DNA of 64,000 nucleotides from Acholeplasmataceae bacterium UBA4853 (lineage in GTDB: Bacteria > Bacillota_I > Bacilli_A > Acholeplasmatales > Acholeplasmataceae), in contig DHEJ01000036.1 of assembly GCA_002399815.1 (NCBI GenBank), positions 38,653-102,652 on the forward strand. The letters are read 5' to 3'. Each line of letters begins with the position of its first letter. Within the stretch, counting starts at the first letter, position 1. Below, one piece after another: positions 17,480 to 26,599 of this stretch. Under the pieces are notes generated by a model, which was not told the DNA's origin, made no database searches, and saw only the letters and a list, made by a program, of their open reading frames with translations. A program made the position numbers and the translations under genes.

Positions 17480-20074
17480 ATGAAGAAAATAACTACACTC
17501 ATAGTTACTGTCTTTTTATTGTTATTTGTTGTAGCCTGTACACCAAATAACTCAGATGGAAAGGTTACAGTAACTTTTGATACGAAGGGTGGTTCACCTA
17601 TTGAACCAATTAAAGTGGATAAGAATGGTTTGATTGAAGCACCAGCTGATCCAGATAAAGAGGGATTTGTATTTAGATACTGGTACACAACAAATGAAGA
17701 TGTCGCATTTTCATTTGATACACCAATTACAGCGAATATTACATTGAATGCATCTTGGGATGATGAAGCAAATCCAACAGATATAGCTACAATTACTGCC
17801 ATGATCAATGAAGATATTGATGCGGTAGAAGAACAGATATACAAAACATATTATGACTTGAGTTTACTAAGTAAGGGGCCAATTAATAACTCAGTGATTT
17901 CTTGGACTTCAACAAACAAATATGTTTCAAATACAGGTATTATCTTACCGTTATTAGACGGTGAGTCAGAAGATACAACGATGATTACAGGTAAGTTCGT
18001 TTTAAATGGTGTAACAATTAACCATGAGTTTGATGTAGACTTATATCAAAATAAAGATGTTGAACTAGAAGATAGACGTACAGTGCCATTTAGAAATCTA
18101 ACTGAAGAATACGATGTTGTAGATGGTGAAATTGAACTTCTATATGAAAAAGGTGGTAGTGTGCCTTATGTTCGTGTTGAAGATTTTATGAAGTTACTAA
18201 GTGGATTTATTGATCCGGCACTTGACATTACATATGAGACAAATGATACTTCACTTTATATTCAATATGATTATTATGATGAAGATGAAAGTGTCACATA
18301 TGATTTAAATGTCACAATTGATACTGTAACAAATACCTTAGTGGCTCCAGATCCTGGTTTTTATTGGGGCTATGTATATTCAACAGCAACAAACTTCGGT
18401 CGTCATATCACTTATGATAGAGAAAATCCAAATGCACATTACACTGAAGGTCAAGATGTAGTTTATGACTTAAGTAAATATAATATGGATATTGTCTTAT
18501 TTGAAGGGGATGTTGTTTTACCATATTACATGGCAAACCAGCTCTTTGCAGGATCTAGTTATTATAATGTGTACTACAACTACGATGGCTTATTTGGCGT
18601 GTACTCACTTCCAAGTGAAGGCGAAGATGCATATGAAACAATTAGAACATCAACTAAAAATAGTACTACATTATCGACCGATCTAACCATCCATACATTT
18701 AACTTCCTAGCATTTTCTATGGATTATTTCTATGGTCTAAAAGAGTTACGTGAAGTTGAAACTTATTATGATCTATTATTTGAAAAACGAGATTCATTCT
18801 TAACAAGAAATGCATTAAGACTTGATTTATCTATTCACGAGTTCTTAACATTTGTTGTCGACGAACCACATACTTCATATGGTTATCCGGGATATTTTAA
18901 CCGTTCAACTTATACCGGTCCTTCTGTTACAAGTTTAAATGACTTTGGTGATCGATTTAAGAAGTGGTATTTAGATGGAATGGAAGCAACCGATGCTCAA
19001 ATTGGTAAGAAATGGGGCGAGGCTACGAGTGGATGGAATGCATCAGGTAGAGATAGAAAACTTTACTGGTTCTTAGATGAAGCTAAAACATCTGCTGTAT
19101 TATCTTTAGATGGTTTTTCTACTGCAGATATTATCGAAGATACAGCTTATAATAACCAGACTGTGTTAGATATCTTAAAAGTAGAAAGTCATATTTTCCC
19201 TGCAATAAACGGTGGGAATAAGTATTTCTACTATAACCAATCAAATCACGATAATAATGTTGTAGAAATACTGATTAAAGGGTTAACAAGAAATGATTTA
19301 CAAACTTATAATGCATCACTTGTTGGTTTAGGGTTTACAGCATCTGCAAATAACCAGACTTTCACTAAAGAAGTAGATGGCTTAAAATACTATGCTTCTA
19401 CATCATATGACGATGTATATAAGTCATTGATTGTAGGTTTATCCGTTTTTGATATGACAAAATCAGTTGTTCCTGAGTTTGTTAATAGTTCAGATACACT
19501 GATTAAATCAGACAGTGCAGTATTTATGGAATTTTATATGGATATAATCTTGAGGCAAACATCTAATCTAGAAAACATGATTTTAGATATCACTTGGAAC
19601 ACGGGTGGTAACGTGGGTGCATTGTATAGAGTCATAGGCTTTATCACACAAAATAGTTTTGCAGTATCAAGCATTAGTGCAGATACTAAGTCTAACTCAA
19701 CTTCATATGTAAAAATTGAAGGTGTTCCTACATATGATCACTTAAACTGGGCACTACTTACAACACCAACATCGTTTTCAGCGGCAAACAGTTTAACAAC
19801 AATTTTTAAAGAAAATAATCTAGGTCCAATAATTGGGTTAACATCCGGTGGTGGAACATCAAGTATTACACCAATTCTATTGCCAAACGGTACAGCGTTT
19901 ACAACCTCATCAAATAACATGAGTGCGTATAGAACTGGTACCGGTACAGAAGCAGATCCTTTTGTTTATCATCCAAATGAATTTGGTATAGAACCAACAC
20001 ATCCAATTCCAATTGGAAACATCTATAATGAAACTGTATTATTAGATATATTAACTTCACATTTTGGTGAATAA
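17480..20074 (+). CDS. Large surface lipoprotein with InlB-type repeat and S41 peptidase-like C-terminus
   Basis: An 864-residue lipoprotein (lipobox VVAC, Cys about 20). Residues about 28-92 match the Listeria-Bacteroides (InlB B-type) repeat: TFDTKGGSPIEPIKVDKNG and the closing LNASWDD. Residues about 95-190 resemble the atrophied bacterial Ig domain (INNSVISWTSTNKYVSNTG). The C-terminal third looks like an S41 tail-specific protease, with a likely catalytic Ser in TPTSFSAANSL and the GLTSGGGTSSIT segment. The gene is divergent from a TetR regulator. GAGAGG precedes the ATG. Protease activity is inference. Confidence 0.7.
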   Translation: MKKITTLIVTVFLLLFVVACTPNNSDGKVTVTFDTKGGSPIEPIKVDKNGLIEAPADPDKEGFVFRYWYTTNEDVAFSFDTPITANITLNASWDDEANPTDIATITAMINEDIDAVEEQIYKTYYDLSLLSKGPINNSVISWTSTNKYVSNTGIILPLLDGESEDTTMITGKFVLNGVTINHEFDVDLYQNKDVELEDRRTVPFRNLTEEYDVVDGEIELLYEKGGSVPYVRVEDFMKLLSGFIDPALDITYETNDTSLYIQYDYYDEDESVTYDLNVTIDTVTNTLVAPDPGFYWGYVYSTATNFGRHITYDRENPNAHYTEGQDVVYDLSKYNMDIVLFEGDVVLPYYMANQLFAGSSYYNVYYNYDGLFGVYSLPSEGEDAYETIRTSTKNSTTLSTDLTIHTFNFLAFSMDYFYGLKELREVETYYDLLFEKRDSFLTRNALRLDLSIHEFLTFVVDEPHTSYGYPGYFNRSTYTGPSVTSLNDFGDRFKKWYLDGMEATDAQIGKKWGEATSGWNASGRDRKLYWFLDEAKTSAVLSLDGFSTADIIEDTAYNNQTVLDILKVESHIFPAINGGNKYFYYNQSNHDNNVVEILIKGLTRNDLQTYNASLVGLGFTASANNQTFTKEVDGLKYYASTSYDDVYKSLIVGLSVFDMTKSVVPEFVNSSDTLIKSDSAVFMEFYMDIILRQTSNLENMILDITWNTGGNVGALYRVIGFITQNSFAVSSISADTKSNSTSYVKIEGVPTYDHLNWALLTTPTSFSAANSLTTIFKENNLGPIIGLTSGGGTSSITPILLPNGTAFTTSSNNMSAYRTGTGTEADPFVYHPNEFGIEPTHPIPIGNIYNETVLLDILTSHFGE

Positions 20075-20079
20075 AAAAA

Positions 20080-20109
20080 CAGGGCTTACCTTTAGATAGG
20101 TATGCCCTG
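20080..20109. terminator. Bidirectional terminator between the S41-like and DUF3899 genes
   Basis: CAGGGCTTACC (20080-20090) pairs with GGTATGCCCTG (20099-20109) with one mismatch and an 8-nt loop. The minus strand has a run of seven T, so it is strongest for the minus-strand gene. Confidence 0.75.
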
Positions 20110-20121
20110 ATTCTTTATATA

Positions 20122-20484
20122 TTATATGGTTAACTGAATTATTAATCCTGTAAGCGCGAATAATAAGGACGTGGTCCACAACATGATATAAGTCATTCTA
20201 TCAATTATATTTCTATCTTGAATGTACTCTGGGTAAGTCATCTTCATACGCTTACCAACAATACCTTTAAAGAATTGTTGAACACCGTATATAAATAAGT
20301 CAAATACACCTTCATTTGCTACAAATACCATCCAGCCAAATGTAAAGAGTATAGCGGCTGAAACATAAAAGTAATCAAAGAAATACTTCCAGTCTGGTGA
20401 ATATAAATAAATTAAACCAAATACAATAGAACCAATCACTATATCTATTAATAATAGTTTTAAAATCTTTCTTTTGTCTCTCAT
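20122..20484 (-). CDS. DUF3899-type small membrane protein
   Basis: A 120-residue protein with three predicted membrane spans (about 10-28, 38-58 and 98-118) and a basic middle (FKGIVGKRMKMTYPEYIQDR). Layout and the loop before the last span fit the DUF3899 family of Firmicutes and mollicutes, whose function is unknown. AAGGAG precedes the ATG. It is convergent with the S41-like lipoprotein and divergent from oppA. Confidence 0.6.
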   Translation of the reverse strand: MRDKRKILKLLLIDIVIGSIVFGLIYLYSPDWKYFFDYFYVSAAILFTFGWMVFVANEGVFDLFIYGVQQFFKGIVGKRMKMTYPEYIQDRNIIDRMTYIMLWTTSLLFALTGLIIQLTI

Positions 20485-20573
20485 AGGTAAAACTCCTTAA
20501 AAATTGTAAGTGGAAACAGTCAAAGTATATCATAAAAGGGCGATTTTTACGGTTAAAATAAAACTTTTTGCTA

Positions 20574-20587
20574 TGAATACGTTTACA
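20574..20587. promoter_or_regulatory. cre-like site upstream of oppA
   Basis: TGAATACGTTTACA matches the Gram-positive cre consensus TGWNANCGNTNWCA at all defined positions but one (position 5). It ends 34 nt before the oppA -35 box. A CcpA-like protein is encoded in this window (49382-50374). Confidence 0.45.
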
Positions 20588-20621
20588 TTAAAACATTTGT
20601 CGTTTTTTTGAAATATTATTG

Positions 20622-20650
20622 TTGACTAAATAAATCAATTATAGTAAACT
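20622..20650 (+). promoter_or_regulatory. Promoter of the opp operon
   Basis: TTGACT (20622-20627) and TAAACT (20645-20650) are spaced by 17 nt, 40 nt before the oppA ATG. Confidence 0.55.
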
Positions 20651-20689
20651 CTTTCCATACCTTAATTTGGGTAGAGAGGAAAAAAGAGA

Positions 20690-23107
20690 ATGAAAAAAAT
20701 ATTATTTACACTTTTAGTGTTACTAAGCGCATTAGTTTTAATCGCATGTACTCCAAATGATACAAAAGATAGTAATACATATCGTACTTACACAAGCGGA
20801 ACAGCTAAATTGAATCCATATTCAGAAAGTTTAGCAACTGCTAGTGAATTATTTGATTATGTTACAGATTCACTATATACAGGAGACTACGATTGGGCTA
20901 AAGCAATTGAAGAAGGAACTGCTACAGAAGTAGGTGACTTTACAAATGCTGCATCATTACCATATGCACGTGTTCCAAGAATGGCAGCTGGGGAACCAGT
21001 AGACGTTAGTGGAGACGGTACTGTTTGGGAAATCACACTTAGAACTGACCTGAAGTTCCAAGATGGTACTCCAATCAACGCAAATACATTTGATTATTCA
21101 TGGAGACAATTATTAGATCCTGATCAATTAAACGTAAGAGCAAGTAACCTTTATGATGCATCTAACTTACCGTTAGTAAACGCAGAGGCTTACACAAAAC
21201 AAAAGAGTGCTAAAGCAGATGCTAACGGATTTGTAGAATATATGGTTGGTGGTGTTCTATATAACACAGAATTTGCATTTTCACATTCAGTTGGAGCATA
21301 TGATCTATACCATATTTCACAAACTGATAAATATGCAACATTAGTTGGGCCTGAAGGCGCTAAAGCTTATGTTGAATATTGGGGAGCTTCATACGGATGG
21401 GTTATTGAAACAGTTCTAGGGGATGCAGAAGTATTCTACGTAGACGCTGATGATAAACTAATCGCTCCTACAGAAGGTTGGACTTTAAATGGTCAACCAG
21501 TTTCAACAGAAGGTGAAGGCACTTACGCAACTAGTGCTCCAGCTTATGCTAACGAAGCAGGCGATATCCTAGCTAGTGATAAATTTGATGATAAAGGCGT
21601 ACCTTTAAATTCAACTACTATCGCACTTCCAGCTGTTGCTTGGTCAACTGTTGGTTTCAAAGTTACAGGAACTCACAAATTCCAAATCACATTAACAGAA
21701 CCTAAAGACGCTTGGTACGTTAAAGGTCAATTAATGAGTGGTATTACAGGTGTTGTTCATGAAGCTAAATATGAAGCTGGTAAATCAGCTGATAAACGTA
21801 CTACTACTTACGGTACAATTGACAACCCATTAGTATCTTATGGTGCTTATAACTTAATCGAATGGCAAGATGGCGTATTATACTTATTTGAAAAGAATGA
21901 TGATCATTACGCGGCTGACGAATATAGAATTGAAAGAATTAGATACGATGTTATCGCTGATCAAAGTATTGCAGTAAACGAATTTAAAGCAGGGCGTTTA
22001 GATATCGTTGGAGCAAGCGGTCCATACTTCAAAGAATTCAAAGACTCACCACAATTAAAATTAACTCCAGCAACAACGTTCTTTAGATTCGCATTTAACA
22101 TTGCTGAAAGACCTGATGGATCAACTAATCCAATTTTAACTTATCCAGAATTTAGACAAGCATTCTACTACGCAATTGACCGTGAAGAATTTGCATCTGA
22201 AGTTAGAGCTCCGGCTTATGCTAACCAAGGATTCGTCGGACCTGTCTACATTGCAACTGAATATGGTTCCGTTTCATACCGTGGATCAGACGCAGGTAAA
22301 GCAGTATTTGCTCCATTATCACCAGAAACAACTGGATTTAACCCAACTAAAGCTAAACAACTATTTGATGCAGCTTATGCTAAATCAGTAGCTGATGGCA
22401 ATATCGCAGATGGCGACAAAGTAACTGTAGAATATACATATTACAAAGTTGAAACTAACGACACTGTTGCTGACTGGGTAAAACAAACAGTTGAAGCTAT
22501 CTTTGGTGATAAGTTCGAACTTAAATTAAATGGTGTATCTAATGATGCATTGGACGCGGCATGGGATAACTTTGACTTCGACATGACATTTGGTGGATGG
22601 CAAGGTCTAAACTTCGATCCAGTTTCCTTAATGGGTCAAGTTTATAACTCAATTAGTGGTGCAGCTAACATGTTAGAACATGGTTTCGATACTGGTAATA
22701 TCGAGTTAGAAATCGAACTTCCAAACACTAAAGCAGCATTACAAAGATGGGTTGCTGACTTTAATGAAGAAACAGCATCTGCAGCACAATTAGCAGCATA
22801 TCAAAGATGGACAGCAGCTTTAGAAAACTTTGGTGATACAAATACATATTCTGCGACATTTGATAATGTATATAAAGCAGCAGCATCTACATTCTATAAC
22901 GTAAGTGATGTAAACTATGCAGGTCGTAACGATGACTTTGATAGAATCACTGCAGCTATAGAAGCGGCTTTATTAGAAGAAATGATCGCGATTCCATTAT
23001 TTACATCAGTTTCAGCTACAGTTTATAGTTCAAGAGTCAAATTTGAAGCTACCGAATACCATGCATGGATGGGTTGGGGTGGTCTAAAATACATGTACCT
23101 TGACTAA
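20690..23107 (+). CDS. oppA: Oligopeptide ABC transporter substrate-binding lipoprotein
   Basis: An 805-residue family 5 solute-binding lipoprotein (lipobox LIAC, Cys about 20). Segments typical of OppA are WEITLRTDLKFQDGTPINA near residue 105 and FRQAFYYAIDREEFA in the middle. It is about 250 residues longer than typical OppA, with Ala-, Thr- and Tyr-rich insertions. It uses more C-ending codons such as AAC, TAC and TTC than neighbouring genes, in line with high expression. GAGAGG precedes the ATG. It heads the opp operon and a large hairpin separates it from oppB. Confidence 0.92.
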   Translation: MKKILFTLLVLLSALVLIACTPNDTKDSNTYRTYTSGTAKLNPYSESLATASELFDYVTDSLYTGDYDWAKAIEEGTATEVGDFTNAASLPYARVPRMAAGEPVDVSGDGTVWEITLRTDLKFQDGTPINANTFDYSWRQLLDPDQLNVRASNLYDASNLPLVNAEAYTKQKSAKADANGFVEYMVGGVLYNTEFAFSHSVGAYDLYHISQTDKYATLVGPEGAKAYVEYWGASYGWVIETVLGDAEVFYVDADDKLIAPTEGWTLNGQPVSTEGEGTYATSAPAYANEAGDILASDKFDDKGVPLNSTTIALPAVAWSTVGFKVTGTHKFQITLTEPKDAWYVKGQLMSGITGVVHEAKYEAGKSADKRTTTYGTIDNPLVSYGAYNLIEWQDGVLYLFEKNDDHYAADEYRIERIRYDVIADQSIAVNEFKAGRLDIVGASGPYFKEFKDSPQLKLTPATTFFRFAFNIAERPDGSTNPILTYPEFRQAFYYAIDREEFASEVRAPAYANQGFVGPVYIATEYGSVSYRGSDAGKAVFAPLSPETTGFNPTKAKQLFDAAYAKSVADGNIADGDKVTVEYTYYKVETNDTVADWVKQTVEAIFGDKFELKLNGVSNDALDAAWDNFDFDMTFGGWQGLNFDPVSLMGQVYNSISGAANMLEHGFDTGNIELEIELPNTKAALQRWVADFNEETASAAQLAAYQRWTAALENFGDTNTYSATFDNVYKAAASTFYNVSDVNYAGRNDDFDRITAAIEAALLEEMIAIPLFTSVSATVYSSRVKFEATEYHAWMGWGGLKYMYLD

Positions 23108-23158
23108 AAAAGTATTGTATTTTAACTAAACACATAGTATAATAAGTAAAACTTATTT

Positions 23159-23204
23159 CGACAGTAAGACCCTGATGATATAAAGCATTAGGGTTCTTAT
23201 GTCG
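23159..23204 (+). promoter_or_regulatory. Intercistronic hairpin between oppA and oppB
   Basis: Positions 23159-23177 pair with 23186-23204 over about 17 bp with small bulges and an 8-nt loop. There is no T-run after it, so it is more likely an mRNA-stabilising or partial-attenuation element that lets oppA be expressed above oppBCDF. Confidence 0.6.
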
Positions 23205-23220
23205 TATGAATGGAGAAATT

Positions 23221-24180
23221 ATGAGAAATTATATCTTAAAAAGGGTTTTCCTCATTTTCATAACAGCGGCAATTATCATTTTTTTAGTATTCGTATTTAT
23301 TAAAATGTTGCCGAACTATCACGCAGCTGTTCTAGGAGTTGACCCAGAACTACGAAAACTACTTGAGGAATTAGAGGGATATAATAAGCCGATCTTAGAA
23401 CAATTTGTGATATGGATAAGAAATATTATTCAGTCTGGTAGTTTAGGAAGATCATTAACTAGAAGTAGAGACGTTACCGCTATTTTAGCTGATAGAATTC
23501 CTGTATCACTTAGATTAAATATCGTTCCTTATTTATTATCAATTCCAATTGGTATAGGATTAGGGATTTGGGCCGCACTTAAAAAGAATAAACTAACCGA
23601 TCATTTAATTTCAATTGGTGTTGTTATTTTTATTTCCGTACCAACCTTTGTTGTAGCAACATTACTACAATATACAGTTGTCTACCAACTAGAGTGGTTA
23701 GACACACCTTTTGTTGCATCTAATATTGACTTCGCAGAGAATATCTTTAGAGGTCTAGCATCTTATGTAATGCCTGTTCTCGTTATGACTATTGGTTCTG
23801 TAGCTGGTTTAACAAGATTAACTAGAGCGGAATTAACGGAAGTATTAACATCAGAATTTATGTTATTAAGTAGAACAAAAGGATTAAACAAAAAGCAAGC
23901 AACAGTAAGACATGCGCTAAGAAATGCATTAGTTCCAATTGCACCATCTTTACTTGGTGGATTTGTATCTATCCTTTCTGGATCACTAATTATTGAAAGA
24001 ATCTTTAGAGTTGAAGGCGTCGGTGGTATTTACATTGAAGCATTCAACAACAGAGATTATCCGTTAATCATGGGTTATCTAATGTTTTATACTGTAATCG
24101 GTTTATTTGCAGGTTTAATCGTTGATATTTCATACGGTATTATTGACCCAAGAATTAGAGTAGGAGCTGGAAAACGATGA
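23221..24180 (+). CDS. oppB: Oligopeptide ABC transporter permease
   Basis: A 319-residue permease with six expected membrane spans. It begins MRNYILKRVFLIF, the usual OppB start, and has the EAA-type loop RAELTEVLTSEFMLLSRTKGL and the ending YGIIDPRIRVG. An in-frame ATG at 23206 lies directly after the hairpin. GGAG at 23212-23215 is 5 nt before the ATG at 23221, which is chosen here. The end overlaps oppC by 4 nt (ATGA). Confidence 0.93.
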   Translation: MRNYILKRVFLIFITAAIIIFLVFVFIKMLPNYHAAVLGVDPELRKLLEELEGYNKPILEQFVIWIRNIIQSGSLGRSLTRSRDVTAILADRIPVSLRLNIVPYLLSIPIGIGLGIWAALKKNKLTDHLISIGVVIFISVPTFVVATLLQYTVVYQLEWLDTPFVASNIDFAENIFRGLASYVMPVLVMTIGSVAGLTRLTRAELTEVLTSEFMLLSRTKGLNKKQATVRHALRNALVPIAPSLLGGFVSILSGSLIIERIFRVEGVGGIYIEAFNNRDYPLIMGYLMFYTVIGLFAGLIVDISYGIIDPRIRVGAGKR

Positions 24181-25490
24181 ACAATATAAATGTAGATAAA
24201 AGTAAATTTGTATTTATTCAAGATACAGGCGTTATCTATGATGAACAACTTAAGTCAAAAGCTGTAGGTTATTATCAAGATGCTTGGAACCGCTTTAAGA
24301 AGAATAAAGCTTCTTTAATCGCGTTTATTATCTTAATCGTTATTATGCTGATGTCAATGGTTGGTCCTCACATCAGAAACTATGATCTTGTAAGTAATCA
24401 AGAAAGTAGAAAATGGACTGACAGATTAAAAGAAATGCCGCCAAGAATCTCTGGTTTAGAGTGGCTTGGTTTTAATGGTCACAAAACCTTAGAAGGGTTC
24501 CCTCAACGTTTTGATATTTTACTTAATGATGAGAATGCTGAAGGTATTATTATTGGTAACTTTAGTAAACCAAATGCAATAGGTATGGTTAAAGTTAAAG
24601 TTGACTATTACAAGTATATAGATTACATGAACTCTTATGATAGTTATTTATCATTATCTATTAAAGAATATGAAACTGCTAAAGCATATGAAGCAGCAAA
24701 TCCTGGTGAAGTTATTATTCATGAGGATGGTGAACTAATAAACGGTACATACCAAGTCAGAGTTCATTTCTTTAAATTCTTAGAAGTGGTTTATGGAAAC
24801 ACAAATCAAGACTTTTGGTTTGGATCTACAGTTGCAGGTAATGACTTATTTACATTAATGTGGGAAGGTTTAAGTGTTTCTTTATTAATCGCATTTATGG
24901 TTGCTGCTATTAATATTATTGTAGGTATTATTGTAGGTTCTATATCTGGTTATTATGGTGGTACATTAGACTTAGTTATTGAACGTATTTCTGAAATTTT
25001 ATCAGGATTACCGTTTATGGCTATCTTAACACTATTATTATTAAGATATGGTAATACAACTTGGATTGTTATCATAGCATTCACATTAACCGGATGGCTA
25101 GGTATATCCGCACTAACCCGTGCACAATTTTATAGATATAAAAACCGTGAATATGTACTTGCAGCTAGAACACTAGGTGCTAGTGATATTCGTATTATGG
25201 CAAAACATATTTTCCCGAGTACTGTAGGTACTTTAATTACATCTTTAGTATTATATATTCCAGGTGTAATTACATCAGAATCAACATTTGCATACCTTGG
25301 TATTATTAACTATAGTAATGCTCAAAGTTTTGGTGCATTATTATCAGATGGTCAAGCACGTATGATGTCAGCATTCCATTTAGTTATCTTCCCATCATTA
25401 GTTATTTCATTTATGATCTTAGCATTTAACTTATTTGGTAATGGTTTACGTGACGCATTTAACCCATCCTTGAGAGGAGTTGAAGAATAA
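24177..25490 (+). CDS. oppC: Oligopeptide ABC transporter permease with large outer insertion
   Basis: A 437-residue permease. The first membrane span (about 42-64) is followed by about 160 residues that should lie outside the cell, then the five remaining spans from about 225. The EAA-type loop is REYVLAARTLGASDIRIMAKHI, given here in parts: AARTLGASD and MAKHIFPST. Typical OppC has about 300 residues, so the outer domain is an enlargement. It overlaps oppB by 4 nt and oppD by 1 nt. Confidence 0.92.
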   Translation: MNNINVDKSKFVFIQDTGVIYDEQLKSKAVGYYQDAWNRFKKNKASLIAFIILIVIMLMSMVGPHIRNYDLVSNQESRKWTDRLKEMPPRISGLEWLGFNGHKTLEGFPQRFDILLNDENAEGIIIGNFSKPNAIGMVKVKVDYYKYIDYMNSYDSYLSLSIKEYETAKAYEAANPGEVIIHEDGELINGTYQVRVHFFKFLEVVYGNTNQDFWFGSTVAGNDLFTLMWEGLSVSLLIAFMVAAINIIVGIIVGSISGYYGGTLDLVIERISEILSGLPFMAILTLLLLRYGNTTWIVIIAFTLTGWLGISALTRAQFYRYKNREYVLAARTLGASDIRIMAKHIFPSTVGTLITSLVLYIPGVITSESTFAYLGIINYSNAQSFGALLSDGQARMMSAFHLVIFPSLVISFMILAFNLFGNGLRDAFNPSLRGVEE

Positions 25491-26599
25491 TGTCAGACAA
25501 AATTTTATCCGTTCAAGATTTAACTGTCTCATTTAGAACTCAACAAGGTACACTAAAAGCCGTTCGTGGAATTAACTTCGATTTACATCGTGGTGAAACA
25601 CTTGCGATTGTTGGTGAAAGTGGTTCTGGTAAGAGTGTTACATCTAGAGCAATTATTGGTATATTAGCTGGAAATTCCATCCATGAAAAAGGATCTATTT
25701 ACTACTATGACAGTGGCATTAAGAAATTAAAGCAAACCAAAGGTAGTGAAGAAGATCAACAAAATGAAGATGAAACTGATATTATCGACTTAATGAAAAT
25801 CTCAGAAGATGATTTCCATTTATTAAGAGGGACTAAAATCTCAATGATCTTCCAAGATCCAATGAGTAGTTTAAACCCAATTATGCGTGTGGGTAATCAA
25901 ATTTCAGAAGCCCTTTATTTAAAAATGGGTATGACAAAAGAACAAGCAAAAGCAAGAGCTATTGAACTTATGGAAGAAGTGGGTATTACAAATGCTGCAC
26001 AACGTTATTCTAACTATCCATTCCAATTTTCAGGTGGAATGAGACAAAGAATCGTTATCGCGATTGCACTTGCAAATAATGCTGAAATCTTAATTTGTGA
26101 CGAGCCAACTACAGCTTTAGACGTTACAATTCAAGCTCAAATATTAGAATTAATTAATCGTATCAAAAAAGAACGTAGCCTTTCAGTTATCTTTATTACA
26201 CACGATTTAGGTGTTGTTGCGAATATGGCTGACCGTGTTGCAGTAATGTATGCTGGTAAAATTGTTGAAACTGGTAATGTGGAAGAAATCTTCTATGATC
26301 CAAAACACCCATATACTTGGGCACTTCTATCAGCAATGCCTGATTTAGATTCAAAAGATAAACTATTTGCTATTCCTGGAACACCACCAGATATGCATTT
26401 CCCACCTGTTGGTGATGCTTTTGCCCCAAGAAATAAATTTGCTATGCAAATAGATTTTGAGCAAGAACCACCTCTATTTAAGGTCAGTGAAACGCATTAT
26501 GCTTCAACTTGGTTGTTACATCCAGATGCACCTAAAGTGGATTTACCTGAATCTTTAAAGAGAAGAATTGACAAGAATAAGGCAGGTATAACACGATGA
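25490..26599 (+). CDS. oppD: Oligopeptide ABC transporter ATP-binding protein OppD
   Basis: A 369-residue ATPase with Walker A (GESGSGKSV), Q-loop (IFQDPMSSLNPIM), signature (FSGGMRQRIVIAIAL), Walker B (ILICDEPTTALD) and switch His (FITHDLGVVANMA). The C-terminal AIPGTPPDM segment is typical of OppD/DppD, although the cysteine-rich motif of Fe-S binding homologues is missing. An acidic insertion (residues about 83-100) lies between Walker A and the Q-loop. TAATG overlap with oppC and ATGA overlap with oppF show tight coupling. Confidence 0.93.
   Translation: MSDKILSVQDLTVSFRTQQGTLKAVRGINFDLHRGETLAIVGESGSGKSVTSRAIIGILAGNSIHEKGSIYYYDSGIKKLKQTKGSEEDQQNEDETDIIDLMKISEDDFHLLRGTKISMIFQDPMSSLNPIMRVGNQISEALYLKMGMTKEQAKARAIELMEEVGITNAAQRYSNYPFQFSGGMRQRIVIAIALANNAEILICDEPTTALDVTIQAQILELINRIKKERSLSVIFITHDLGVVANMADRVAVMYAGKIVETGNVEEIFYDPKHPYTWALLSAMPDLDSKDKLFAIPGTPPDMHFPPVGDAFAPRNKFAMQIDFEQEPPLFKVSETHYASTWLLHPDAPKVDLPESLKRRIDKNKAGITR

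Noticed and set aside
23159..23204. oppA-oppB hairpin as a full terminator
   Set aside because: No T-run follows, and oppB continues after 16 nt without its own clear promoter.
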